This document shows, piece after piece, positions 26,727-34,637 of a DNA stretch of 64,000 bases (position 1 is the first letter of the stretch; each line of letters opens with the position of its first letter). A model generated the notes under the pieces. That model saw nothing but the letters and a program-made list of their open reading frames with translations. It had not been told where the DNA came from and ran no database searches. The position numbers and the translations under genes are program-made. The stretch covers positions 1-64,000 of the forward strand of contig JAGPMW010000008.1 of NCBI GenBank assembly GCA_018052705.1. The letters run 5' to 3'. Source of the stretch: Selenomonas sp. (GTDB lineage Bacteria > Bacillota > Negativicutes > Selenomonadales > Selenomonadaceae).

Positions 26727-26785
26727 ATCCTTAAAGCGGTGAAGCCTTGGTTCATGTTCAGAACGGCGGGAACATGAATTTTTTT
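26727..26785 (+). ncRNA. Predicted ~58-nt RNA, brnQ leader or sRNA
   Basis: Runs from the promoter at 26691 to an intrinsic terminator: TTCATGTTC (26751-26759) pairs perfectly with GAACATGAA (26770-26778), followed by seven T residues. It is too short for a T-box or known amino-acid riboswitch. A second possible -10 (TATAAA near 26812) could serve brnQ itself. Confidence 0.5.
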
Positions 26786-26850
26786 GTGCTTTCCGATGTA
26801 CACTATAAATGGACAGAAGACTGTATAAATGAGAGAAGAGAGTGATTGCT

Positions 26851-28191
26851 ATGAATACGATGAGCAAAGGTGAGATCATCACCGTTGGCTTTATGATGTT
26901 CTCCATCTTTTTCGGAGCGGGGAACCTGATCTTTCCACCAGCCTTGGGACAGGCGGCAGGAGACCATCTGGTGCCCGCTATTCTGGGATTTCTGACGACA
27001 GGTGTCGGCCTCCCGCTGATGGGAATTGCGGCCATTGCCTTTAAAGGCGGCAAGTACATCGAGTTTATCCGTGAGAAGACCTATCCGTGGTTTGCGACGA
27101 TGCTGCTCGTTATCCTGTATCTTAGTATTGGACCATTGTTTGCCCTGCCGCGTACAGGGGCGGTTTCCTTCGAAATCGGTATCCGGCCGTTCCTGACGGA
27201 CAGCACGCTGCTGGCCGGTCAGATCGGCTATACGGCGATGTTCTTTGGACTATCCTACTATCTGGCCTTGAATCCGAACAAGCTGATTGACCGTGTCGGC
27301 AAACTGCTGACACCAGCGCTGCTGTTTGTGCTGGCAATCCTGTTCGTGAAGTCTTTTGCCTCGCCGCTTGGTGATATCCTGACGCCGACGGGCAGCTATG
27401 TGGATGCACCTTTTGCGCAGGGATTCCAGGATGGCTACCAGACGATGGATCTGCTGGCATCGATTGCCATCGGTACACTGGTGGTCAACTCTGTCCGCAT
27501 GCGCGGGGTCACAGGCAACCGTGCGATCGGCAAGGTCTGCATCATGGCCGGACTCATTGCCCTGTTTCTCATGGCCTGTGTCTATGGCTCATTGTCCTAT
27601 CTGGGTGCGACCAGCGCCAGTGTGCTCGGACATTCCGTTAATGGCGGACAGCTGCTGGCCGATGCAGTCGGCATATTCTTTGGTCCGGCTGGCAATGTCA
27701 TTCTGGCAATCATTATCGGACTGGCCTGCCTGACGACCTGCTGCGGTGTTGCTTCAGGCGCTGCCTGGTATTTCAATAAGCTGTTCAAAAACAAAATTTC
27801 CTATGAGCGCCTGCTGCTCATTATCAGTCTGTTCAGCTTTGCCGCCTCCAATATTGGGCTGACACAGATTATCGCACTGGCAGTACCATTCCTGGTCATG
27901 ATCTATCCCCTGGTTATTGTGTTTGTTGTACTGTCGCTGCTCGATAGATTCATCGGCGGGCGTAAGCGTGTCTATCGCTGGGCCTGCGATATTACGCTGG
28001 CTTTTGCAGTAATCGACGGCCTCAATGCGGCTGGCGTGCAGGTACCAATTCTCAATGCGGTGCTGGCGGACTATGTGCCATTCTACAGCATTATGCTGGG
28101 GTGGCTGATCCCGGCGATTGCCGGCGCGGTGATCGGCTGGGTGGTCTCGCTATTCCAGACCGCGTCTGTTGAAGATACGGCAAAAGAATAA
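26851..28191 (+). CDS. brnQ: Branched-chain amino acid transporter, BrnQ/LIVCS family
   Basis: 446 residues with about 12 membrane segments. The N-terminal TVGFMMFSIFFGAGNLIFPP and GVGLPLMGIAAIA match the cation-coupled Leu/Ile/Val carrier family. I use ATG 26851, nine bases after AGAGAAGAGAG; a GTG at 26842 is the alternative. The short promoter-terminator unit directly upstream suggests attenuation or a separate small RNA. A strong terminator follows. Confidence 0.93.
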   Translation: MNTMSKGEIITVGFMMFSIFFGAGNLIFPPALGQAAGDHLVPAILGFLTTGVGLPLMGIAAIAFKGGKYIEFIREKTYPWFATMLLVILYLSIGPLFALPRTGAVSFEIGIRPFLTDSTLLAGQIGYTAMFFGLSYYLALNPNKLIDRVGKLLTPALLFVLAILFVKSFASPLGDILTPTGSYVDAPFAQGFQDGYQTMDLLASIAIGTLVVNSVRMRGVTGNRAIGKVCIMAGLIALFLMACVYGSLSYLGATSASVLGHSVNGGQLLADAVGIFFGPAGNVILAIIIGLACLTTCCGVASGAAWYFNKLFKNKISYERLLLIISLFSFAASNIGLTQIIALAVPFLVMIYPLVIVFVVLSLLDRFIGGRKRVYRWACDITLAFAVIDGLNAAGVQVPILNAVLADYVPFYSIMLGWLIPAIAGAVIGWVVSLFQTASVEDTAKE

Positions 28192-28201
28192 CAAAAATGC
28201 G

Positions 28202-28237
28202 AATAAGCGGTCCGGAATTGTCCGGACCGCTTATTTT
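28202..28237 (+). terminator. brnQ terminator
   Basis: AATAAGCGGTCCGGA/TCCGGACCGCTTATT, 15-bp stem, then TT. Confidence 0.9.
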
Positions 28238-28309
28238 ATCCACAGATTGCTTGTGCATTTTGGGGGAAAACGGTGGATAACTTGTGGAGGATGGCTCGAG
28301 TTATCCACA
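28236..28309. promoter_or_regulatory. DnaA-box cluster 1
   Basis: Two exact consensus boxes TTATCCACA (28236-28244 and 28301-28309, + strand) and one near-match on the minus strand (TTATCCACC, 28280-28272). The intergenic stretch otherwise holds only the brnQ terminator and the upstream region of the next gene. Confidence 0.65.
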
Positions 28310-28399
28310 AATGGGAAAATGTAACAAAAGTTCCTGCCTGAATTAGTCATGGTATGTTATGCTGGTCGTCGATAGAAAAAATGGTTAAGGGGGCATATC

Positions 28400-28729
28400 G
28401 TGGATATCGAGAAGAAACGACAGCGGGAACAGGCAACGGTCCGCCAGATTGTCCGGATCTATTGCCGGGGACATCACCATGTGGTGGGCCCTGGCGGGCA
28501 GCTGTGTCCGGACTGTGAAGCGATTGCTGCCTATGCGGCGTCCCGGATTGCGGGTTGTCCGCGTATGGCTGTAAAGACGTTCTGCAGTGTGTGTCCAATC
28601 CATTGCTATGCCCGCCCACAGCAGGAGCAGGTTCTCCGGATCATGCGCTATGGTGGTCCCCGCATGCTGCTGCATCATCCGTTGCTGACATTACAACATA
28701 TGCTGTTGGACTGGTGGTCGCACCATTGA
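28400..28729 (+). CDS. Nitrous-oxide-stimulated promoter family protein (YgbA-like)
   Basis: 109 residues with CRGHH, LCPDCEAIAAYA, CPRM, FCSVCPIHCY and RYGGPRMLLHHPLL in the order found in E. coli YgbA. Conserved Cys pairs suggest metal or cluster binding. YgbA is linked to nitrosative-stress growth, but its biochemical function is unknown. The start is GTG with AAGGGGG upstream. It has its own terminator and lies directly after a DnaA-box cluster. Confidence 0.85.
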   Translation: MDIEKKRQREQATVRQIVRIYCRGHHHVVGPGGQLCPDCEAIAAYAASRIAGCPRMAVKTFCSVCPIHCYARPQQEQVLRIMRYGGPRMLLHHPLLTLQHMLLDWWSHH

Positions 28730-28741
28730 TGCCGGCTGTTT

Positions 28742-28779
28742 GCCCTGTCCCTTGACGCGCTCATGGGACAGGGCATTTT
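28742..28779 (+). terminator. Terminator of the YgbA-like gene
   Basis: GCCCTGTCCC/GGGACAGGGC, 10-bp stem followed by ATTTTT. Confidence 0.88.
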
Positions 28780-28901
28780 TAGTTCGGATTTTCGGATCGT
28801 TTTGCAGGATTGCGGCTGGTTCGGCGAGAATTGCTTTTGTATAGTTAAAACAATAATAGTTCTGGAAAAACAACAGAGAAGCATAAAAGGGGGAAATGTG
28901 C

Positions 28902-29939
28902 ATGAAAATCAGGGAACTGGCTGTCGCCATGCTGGCAGTTGTCGTACTTACTATCGGTCTGACCGGCTGCAGTGATATGCAGCAGACGAGCGTCAGCAGC
29001 GGCGATGATGCTGACAAGGTCGTCGTTTACTGTCCGCACCCGCTGTCATTCATCAACCCGCTCGTCGATGCGTTTGAGCAGGAAAGCGGTATTCAGGTCG
29101 AGGTGGTAACCGCTGGCGCGGGTGAGCTGCTCAAGCGCGTGGAGTCGGAGCAGGGCAACCCGCGGGGCGATATATTCTGGGGCGGTATGCTCTCAACGAT
29201 GGAGACGAAGGCCGCGTTGTTCGAGCCATATACCTCGGTCAACGAGAGCCATGTACAGGCTGTATTCAAGAATGAGGAAGGCGCGATGACCCGCTTCACC
29301 GATATCCCGAGCGTGATCATGGTCAATACGAATCAGGTCGGCAATATCAGGGTTGAAGGCTATGCGGACTTGTTGAATCCGGCTCTCAAGGGCAGGATTG
29401 CCATGGCAGATCCTGCGAAATCTTCTTCGTCCTATGCGCATCTAATCAATATGCTGTATGCGATGGGCAAGGGAAATCCAGACCAGGGGTGGGATTATGT
29501 GGAGAAGTTCTGCCGGAATCTGGATGGCAAGCTGCTTGCCAGCTCGGCAGATGTCTATAAAGGCGTAGCTGATGGTGAGTATGCTGTCGGCTGCACGTTC
29601 GAGGAAGGCGGTGCGAAGTATGTCGCCGATGGTGCACCGGTCAAGTTAGTCTATATGCGGGAAGGCGTCATTTCGAAACCGGATGGCATCTATGTGATCA
29701 AGAATGCCATACATATGGAAAATGCCAGGAAATTCATTGATTTCATCACCGGCAGGGAAGCCCAGACGATCATTGCTCAGAAACTGCACCGCCGCAGCGT
29801 CCGCGATGATGTCGCTCCACCGGTCGGCCTGCTTGAGAAGAAAGATATCCGGATTATCCATGATGACGAGGACGTTGTGAACGAGAATATGAAAGCCTGG
29901 CTCGACAAGTTTAAGGCTATATTTACGGGCGTTCAGTAA
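28902..29939 (+). CDS. ABC transporter substrate-binding lipoprotein, iron(III)/phosphonate type
   Basis: 345 residues, lipoprotein signal ending in IGLTGC. The mature part (VVVYCPHPLSFINPLVDAFE, RGDIFWGGMLST, GYADLLNPALKGRIAMADP) is typical of family 1 binding proteins such as AfuA/FbpA or the 2-aminoethylphosphonate group. Ligand cannot be fixed from sequence. ATG 28902 is about eight bases after AAGGGGG; an ATG six bases earlier is too close. No permease or ATPase gene is adjacent. A TTGCTT-17-TAATAG promoter may precede it near 28834. Confidence 0.82.
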   Translation: MKIRELAVAMLAVVVLTIGLTGCSDMQQTSVSSGDDADKVVVYCPHPLSFINPLVDAFEQESGIQVEVVTAGAGELLKRVESEQGNPRGDIFWGGMLSTMETKAALFEPYTSVNESHVQAVFKNEEGAMTRFTDIPSVIMVNTNQVGNIRVEGYADLLNPALKGRIAMADPAKSSSSYAHLINMLYAMGKGNPDQGWDYVEKFCRNLDGKLLASSADVYKGVADGEYAVGCTFEEGGAKYVADGAPVKLVYMREGVISKPDGIYVIKNAIHMENARKFIDFITGREAQTIIAQKLHRRSVRDDVAPPVGLLEKKDIRIIHDDEDVVNENMKAWLDKFKAIFTGVQ

Positions 29940-29956
29940 GCTGAAAATCCGAAAGG

Positions 29957-29985
29957 AAGAGGCTGTTCCGTGGGCAGCCTCTTTC
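29957..29985 (+). terminator. Terminator of the binding-protein gene
   Basis: AAGAGGCTG/CAGCCTCTT followed by TCTTCTG. Confidence 0.7.
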
Positions 29986-30103
29986 TTCTGCGTTAAAATA
30001 CCGGTATAATGATAGAGAAAAGACCTATTGCAGCGAGGCAAAAGACAGTCTCATTATCATGCCGCAGGCGGCAGGCAGACTGCTGCTGGAAGGAGAAAAA
30101 AAC

Positions 30104-30949
30104 ATGAGTCATAGACCCTATGAAACATATATGCTGATTACTGATCTGGATGGTACGCTGATTCCGCGCGGTGGAGTCGTCTCGGAGGCGAACCGGGCTG
30201 CTATTCGTTCCTTTGTTGATGGCGGCGGCTGTTTCGGCATTGCGACCGGCAGAACACCTGAAGCGGCTGCCGGTTACGTAGAGGGGCTGCCAATCAATGC
30301 GCCCTGTGTATTCTTCAACGGATCGATGTTGTATGACTGGGGGGAGCAGCAGGTGCTCGCAACCCGTCCCCTGCCACCGGCGGCCGGTGGTGATAAAACC
30401 ATCTGGCCCCGTTTTGCCCGGACCTGTCTGGAACGGTTCCGGGAGGCCTGCATCGAGGTCTATACTGCTGACAACTGCCATATCATTAGTCCAGCCGCCT
30501 ATGATGATCCGCGGCTGGCGCATGAGTACTACCAATATGAGCATTGCGCCATCGATAAACTGGCAGATATCGATCAGACGCCATGGCTGAAGTTCTTTGT
30601 CAATGCGGAGCCGGCAGTGCTGCGGCAGCTTGAGCAGCTGGCCGCTGATTTCGGGATAACGGAGCTGGCCGACAGTTTCTACTCCGAGGTGAATTATTAT
30701 GAGTTTGTGGCGAAGGGCGCGTCGAAAGGCGCAATGCTGGAAGAAGTACGGAAACTGCCGAAGTATGAGCAGCTCTCAATCATTGCGGCCGGGGACTATC
30801 TGAACGATAATGCCATGCTGCATTTGGCTGATATCGGCGTGGCTTCGGGCAATGCTCATGCGCTGACAAAAGCAGCTGCCGATCGGGTCGGCTGTGATGC
30901 GCAGGAGCATCTGATGGCCTGGATTATGAAAAATGTAGTGGCGTGTTAA
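30104..30949 (+). CDS. HAD-family phosphatase
   Basis: A 281-residue Cof-like HAD hydrolase. TDLDGTLIP is motif I, ATGRTPEAA motif II, and AAGDYLNDNAML motif IV. It is only distantly similar to the 267-residue pair. ATG 30104 follows GGAAGGAG. The asparaginase gene starts 13 bases after its stop, so the two probably form an operon. Confidence 0.83.
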   Translation: MSHRPYETYMLITDLDGTLIPRGGVVSEANRAAIRSFVDGGGCFGIATGRTPEAAAGYVEGLPINAPCVFFNGSMLYDWGEQQVLATRPLPPAAGGDKTIWPRFARTCLERFREACIEVYTADNCHIISPAAYDDPRLAHEYYQYEHCAIDKLADIDQTPWLKFFVNAEPAVLRQLEQLAADFGITELADSFYSEVNYYEFVAKGASKGAMLEEVRKLPKYEQLSIIAAGDYLNDNAMLHLADIGVASGNAHALTKAAADRVGCDAQEHLMAWIMKNVVAC

Positions 30950-30962
30950 GGAGGGACAAACG

Positions 30963-31955
30963 ATGAGAAAAAAGAAGATTTATGTACTGGCTACTGGCGG
31001 GACCATTGCCGGCCAGGCGGCAGATAAGACGGCGACAACAGGCTATGAGGCTGGAACAATCGGCATCGAGACATTGCTGGCTGCCGTGCCCGAGATTCAC
31101 AATATTGCCGAGATTGCTGGTGAGCAGCTGGCTGGTATCGACAGCAAAGATATGACCGAGACAATCCAGCTGCAACTCGTGAAGCGCTGCAATGAACTGC
31201 TCGCTTTTGAGCAGGCGGATGGGATTGTCATTACGCACGGGACGGATACGATGGAGGAGACGGCCTATTTGCTGAGCCTGCTGGCCTGTACGGACAAGCC
31301 TATCGTGCTGACTGGAGCGATGCGTCCGGCTACGGCGATCAGTGCGGATGGTCCGCTGAATCTGCTCGATGCGGTAAGGGTTGCGGCCAGTGATAAGGCG
31401 CATGACATGGGGGTCATGGTGGTCATGAACAATCAGATCGATGGTGCGCATGATGTGACCAAGAGCCATACGAGCGCGGTGCATACCTTCCAGTCGCCCA
31501 ATGGCGGCTCGCTGGGCTGTATTAATGATGGTATCGTAGAATTTCAGCGTCAGCCCTTGCAGACTCATCTGCCAAACAGCCTGACGCTCAGCGAAAATTT
31601 GACGGTCCTGCCATCAGTGGTTGTTCTCTATGGTTATGCCGGTGATGATGGGCGGCTGGTGGCAGCGGCTATCGCTGCCGGAGTGAAAGGAATTGTTTAC
31701 GCTGGCATGGGCAATGGCAGTATTCCGGTACCAGCCGAGCGCGAACTGGCCCGGGCTGTGCGGACAGGTGTGACGGTAGTGCGCAGCAGCCGCAGTTATG
31801 CTGGCTGTGTCACGTCAGCGGAGGATTCGTATATCCGGGCAGGATTTCTGGAAGCTGGTGCACTGAATCCCGCTAAAGCAAGGATTCTGTTGCAGCTGGC
31901 CCTCGCTGAGTCGAAATGTCCGGCGGCGATTCAGGCGATGTTCCGTCAATATTAA
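30963..31955 (+). CDS. ansA: L-asparaginase
   Basis: 330 residues; hydrolyses asparagine to aspartate and ammonia. VLATGGTIAGQA contains the first catalytic Thr and ITHGTDTMEETAYLL the second Thr-Lys-Asp set. Similarity is to type II enzymes (EAGTIGIETLLAAVP), but no signal peptide is present, so I place it in the cytosol. AAGGAGG precedes the ATG. Likely cotranscribed with the HAD gene at 30104. Confidence 0.93.
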   Translation: MRKKKIYVLATGGTIAGQAADKTATTGYEAGTIGIETLLAAVPEIHNIAEIAGEQLAGIDSKDMTETIQLQLVKRCNELLAFEQADGIVITHGTDTMEETAYLLSLLACTDKPIVLTGAMRPATAISADGPLNLLDAVRVAASDKAHDMGVMVVMNNQIDGAHDVTKSHTSAVHTFQSPNGGSLGCINDGIVEFQRQPLQTHLPNSLTLSENLTVLPSVVVLYGYAGDDGRLVAAAIAAGVKGIVYAGMGNGSIPVPAERELARAVRTGVTVVRSSRSYAGCVTSAEDSYIRAGFLEAGALNPAKARILLQLALAESKCPAAIQAMFRQY

Positions 31956-32085
31956 TTATTTCTTTATCTTGTTTTGCTTCGTTATCATAAAGTTTTCATA
32001 GTCAATCAGTCTCTTTTTAGATTCAGCTGTTAAAATAGAGGTTGTAATGAACCAATAGAACCGAAATGGTCTGGAGGGAACTATA

Positions 32086-32991
32086 ATGAAAACAGTAAAA
32101 GATAATCCTGAGATAACGAATGGCCAGCGAATCGAGGAAAATGGACTGGGGACGGCTCCCTGTCATGCACAAAAAAGATTCCACAAGTTCCGGTCCAGGT
32201 ATTACTCACATAAGATGATGAATACAGGCTGGACGTTGCGGTCTTTGACGGCGGCCATCCTGATGGTGCTGATGGTGCTGGCTCCGGTCAGTATGACCCG
32301 CAGTCTGGCGGCGCCAGCCTCAGATCCACAGGATTCCATGGGGACTGGAACGGTAATCGGTGAAATGGCCGACATGCGGTCATCCCGTGGTGAGAGCCGG
32401 CTGACAAAACGTCAGCGCGCGCAATTGCTGGCTTGGGAATTGCTCGGGCGCGCCGATGGAGCTGAACCGCTGGTGACCGCTGATATGAAGGCTCTGGAGC
32501 AGGGCTCGACACGCCTTCAGGGACTGGAGTATCGCATCAAGGGCGAGGACAGCCTGGTGCGCAAGATCCTTGCTGATGCCGATGAGGCACAGGTCAGCCT
32601 TGATCAGGCGGCGGCAGAGATCAGCGATGTTCTCCGCTATACGCTCATCTGTCCGGATGATGCCTACAGTCAGGAGGTGCCTGCAGCAATAGCACAACTG
32701 ACGGCACGCGGCTATACGCTGACGAAATTCAGGAATGCCTGGGGCGGGAAATTCTATCAGGGTGTGAATGTACAACTGATGAGTCCTGAGGGCGTCCGGG
32801 TAGAGCTGCAGTTTCATACGCCGCAGTCATTTGCCATAAAACAGGCCTCGCATGAGGTCTATGAGATACGCCGCAGTCCGGTTTCGACCCCGGAGCAGGT
32901 GGCTGAAGCGACACGTCGAAGCATCGAATATAATGCTCAGGTGTCAGTGCCGGTTGGAGCCAGAGCAATCTGCTGGCCTAAAGCGGCCTGA
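32086..32991 (+). CDS. Exported protein with a RelA/SpoT-like nucleotidyltransferase domain
   Basis: 301 residues. GGAGGG six bases before the ATG fixes the start. A polar 43-residue N-terminus precedes a hydrophobic segment (52-68) ending in RSLAAPAS, so the protein is probably exported or anchored. Residues 145-262 resemble the (p)ppGpp-synthetase fold: YRIKGEDSLVRK (R150, K152, S156, K160), ISDVLRYTLI (D181), YQGVNVQ (224-230), and VELQFHTPQSF with E240, then a terminal His-Glu (256-257). These match the synthetase G-loop, metal Asp and catalytic Glu positions as I know them. No HD hydrolase, TGS or ACT domain is present. The LRYT and ELQFHTP wording is closer to toxin-type RelA/SpoT domains than to housekeeping Rel. 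No obvious immunity gene is adjacent. Function is inference. Confidence 0.6.
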   Translation: MKTVKDNPEITNGQRIEENGLGTAPCHAQKRFHKFRSRYYSHKMMNTGWTLRSLTAAILMVLMVLAPVSMTRSLAAPASDPQDSMGTGTVIGEMADMRSSRGESRLTKRQRAQLLAWELLGRADGAEPLVTADMKALEQGSTRLQGLEYRIKGEDSLVRKILADADEAQVSLDQAAAEISDVLRYTLICPDDAYSQEVPAAIAQLTARGYTLTKFRNAWGGKFYQGVNVQLMSPEGVRVELQFHTPQSFAIKQASHEVYEIRRSPVSTPEQVAEATRRSIEYNAQVSVPVGARAICWPKAA

Positions 32992-33027
32992 CGCGATAAA
33001 AAATTAGTTCTGCCAGAAATTGGACAG

Positions 33028-33102
33028 TTATCCACAGAATTATCCACATACCGGTGGATAAGTTGATAAATGTGTGGGTAAATTAAATAAATATGTGGAT
33101 GA
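33028..33102. promoter_or_regulatory. DnaA-box cluster 2
   Basis: Two exact TTATCCACA boxes (33028-33036, 33040-33048) and three minus-strand near-matches at 33053-33061 (TTATCCACC), 33073-33081 (TTACCCACA) and 33094-33102 (TCATCCACA): five in 75 bases, beside AT-rich sequence. Confidence 0.7.
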
Positions 33103-33255
33103 GTGGATGGCGATGGCAGGAAATTATAGGCCTGCAGGAATAATTCAAAGAAAATGTAAAAAACGCTTGACAATATCGGGTGAAATAGTTAAAATATATT
33201 TTGTCAGTCAGCGACAGAGACAGCCATCTGGTTGCTTCGTTGTTGGAAGGCAAAT

Positions 33256-33330
33256 GCGGAAATAGCTCAGTGGTAGAGCACCACCTTGCCAAGGTGGGGG
33301 TCGCGAGTTCGAGCCTCGTTTTCCGCTCCA
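33256..33330 (+). tRNA. tRNA-Gly(GCC), copy 1
   Basis: Anticodon GCC in loop TTGCCAA; acceptor GCGGAAA pairs with TTTCCGC; encoded CCA. Confidence 0.95.
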
Positions 33331-33334
33331 TATT

Positions 33335-33409
33335 GCGGAAATAGCTCAGTGGTAGAGCACCACCTTGCCAAGGTGGGGGTCGCGAGTTCGAGCCTCGTTT
33401 TCCGCTCCA
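33335..33409 (+). tRNA. tRNA-Gly(GCC), copy 2
   Basis: Exact tandem copy of the preceding gene, four bases away. Confidence 0.95.
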
Positions 33410-33439
33410 TATTGTTTGCAAGATTCTCTTGTGGAGTCT

Positions 33440-33516
33440 GGGCCTATAGCTCAGTTGGTTAGAGCAACCGGCTCATAACCGGTCGGTCCTTGGTTCGAGT
33501 CCAAGTGGGCCCACCA
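33440..33516 (+). tRNA. tRNA with CAT anticodon (Met, or lysidine Ile2)
   Basis: Loop CTCATAA within stem CCGG/CCGG. Sequence alone does not settle whether this is elongator tRNA-Met or tRNA-Ile with modified C34; I favour Met slightly. It has a full acceptor 1-72 pair, so it is not initiator tRNA. Confidence 0.85.
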
Positions 33517-33544
33517 TTTACATTAGATCTTACATATACATCAT

Positions 33545-33622
33545 GACTCAGTAGCTCAGCTGGATTAGAGTATCTGACTACGAATCAGAGGGTCGGGGGT
33601 TCGAATCCCTCCTGGGTCACCA
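33545..33622 (+). tRNA. tRNA-Arg(ACG), copy 1
   Basis: Loop CTACGAA; acceptor GACTCAG pairs with CTGGGTC; CCA encoded. An identical copy lies in inverse orientation at 36234-36311. Confidence 0.93.
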
Positions 33623-33628
33623 TGATGT

Positions 33629-33714
33629 GGGTAGGTGCCCGAGTGGTTAAAGGGAACAGACTGTAAATCTGTCATCTTCGGATTACGATGGTTCGAATCC
33701 ATCCCTGCCCACCA
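33629..33714 (+). tRNA. tRNA-Tyr(GTA)
   Basis: Class II tRNA with a long variable arm; loop CTGTAAA gives GTA; acceptor GGGTAGG/CCTGCCC; CCA encoded. Confidence 0.94.
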
Positions 33715-33724
33715 CTGAAATCAC

Positions 33725-33749
33725 AGCGTCGCGCAAGCGGCGCTTTTTT
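33725..33749 (+). terminator. Terminator of the tRNA cluster
   Basis: AGCGTCGC/GCGGCGCT with loop GCAA, then TTTTT. Confidence 0.85.
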
Positions 33750-33770
33750 CGTATATGATTTTGAGCGTGA

Positions 33771-33796
33771 AAAAGCTCCTCTGCAAGCGGAGGAGC
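33771..33796 (-). terminator. Terminator of the minus-strand hypothetical gene
   Basis: On the minus strand GCTCCTC/GAGGAGC followed by TTTTTC. Confidence 0.75.
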
Positions 33797-33802
33797 ACCA
33801 GA

Positions 33803-34192
33803 TTATTCTTTTACCGGGCAGGAAACGGATTCGGAACCGCGCTCTGCGGTATGCTGGCCCTCGAACAAAGCCTGGCTGACGCGCCGCATGAGCTCGTCTT
33901 CCTCGGCGGCAGCTGAGAAGACAACCTGCTTCTCGGCTGACAGGCATTCGCCGTCCAGTTCCGTAATGGCCAGCTGCAGACGATGGGCCCTGTCCTTGCG
34001 GAACGAGTAACTGAGCCGTGTTGTGAGCCATTCCGTGATCATCTCGATGTTTTGGAATGATGCGACCTTGTTGTAGCCTTTATAGATCTCAGCTGCGATT
34101 GCCGCGGCTTTTTTCTTGTCTTCGGTTGCACCGATGATGGAGAAGGTATTATTCTGGTTCTCGGTGACCAGACTGGTGATAATATACAGCAT
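33803..34192 (-). CDS. Hypothetical protein
   Basis: 129 residues, unrecognised. A small alpha/beta protein with no signal peptide or membrane segment: MLYIITSLVTENQNNTFSIIG, then a helix rich in Ala and Lys, and an acidic C-terminal half. AGGAAGGAA precedes the ATG, and a good terminator follows the stop, so it is a real single-gene unit. Confidence 0.6.
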   Translation of the reverse strand: MLYIITSLVTENQNNTFSIIGATEDKKKAAAIAAEIYKGYNKVASFQNIEMITEWLTTRLSYSFRKDRAHRLQLAITELDGECLSAEKQVVFSAAAEEDELMRRVSQALFEGQHTAERGSESVSCPVKE

Positions 34193-34637
34193 GGATAAGT
34201 TCCTTCCTAATTATGTGAATGTATTATTCGTTATATGAGCTATTGTAGCAAATTCTGTTCAGATGTCAATTTCCGGTGTTCATTGCCGCCGGCTTTTCTG
34301 CTGGCTTTGTGTATACATATTATGGACATTGCTGAAAAATGTCCATAATGAAAAACAGGATTACAAAAATGGTAAAATTTTTGTTTTATTTTACAGAAGA
34401 AATAGTTATATAGAGAAGATGAACAGGCATGGTTTGAGTGATTTGTATTAAAAATATAGACTATATGTATTTATTTTATAGAAAAGGCACTCTGCACAGG
34501 CTGGTTGTAACAGTTTTTACAGTTTGTATCGCTTTTATAATGCTTTTATTTGTGCTATAATGTCCTCTGGTAAAGAACAATAAATAGGCTCAGCAGGGGA
34601 TATGCATTCTGCTGAAGGAACAGTTAGGAGATTTATT
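34193..34637. other. AT-rich intergenic region
   Basis: About 445 bases with no convincing gene. It contains a perfect 12-bp inverted repeat with a 7-base loop (ATTATGGACATT at 34319-34330, AATGTCCATAAT at 34338-34349), long AT tracts, and near its right end two TATAAT boxes (around 34535 and 34556) that could drive the transporter. A 62-codon open frame at 34263 lacks an SD and spans the hairpin, so I do not call it. Confidence 0.5.

Noticed and set aside
33001-33255. Chromosomal oriC
   Set aside because: DnaA boxes are present, but dnaA/dnaN are not, gene orientation does not switch, and skew cannot be computed here; reported only as a DnaA-box cluster.
34263-34451. 62-codon frame in the AT-rich gap
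   Set aside because: No SD, spans a perfect hairpin, and composition is Lys/Cys/Trp-rich as expected of random AT-rich sequence.
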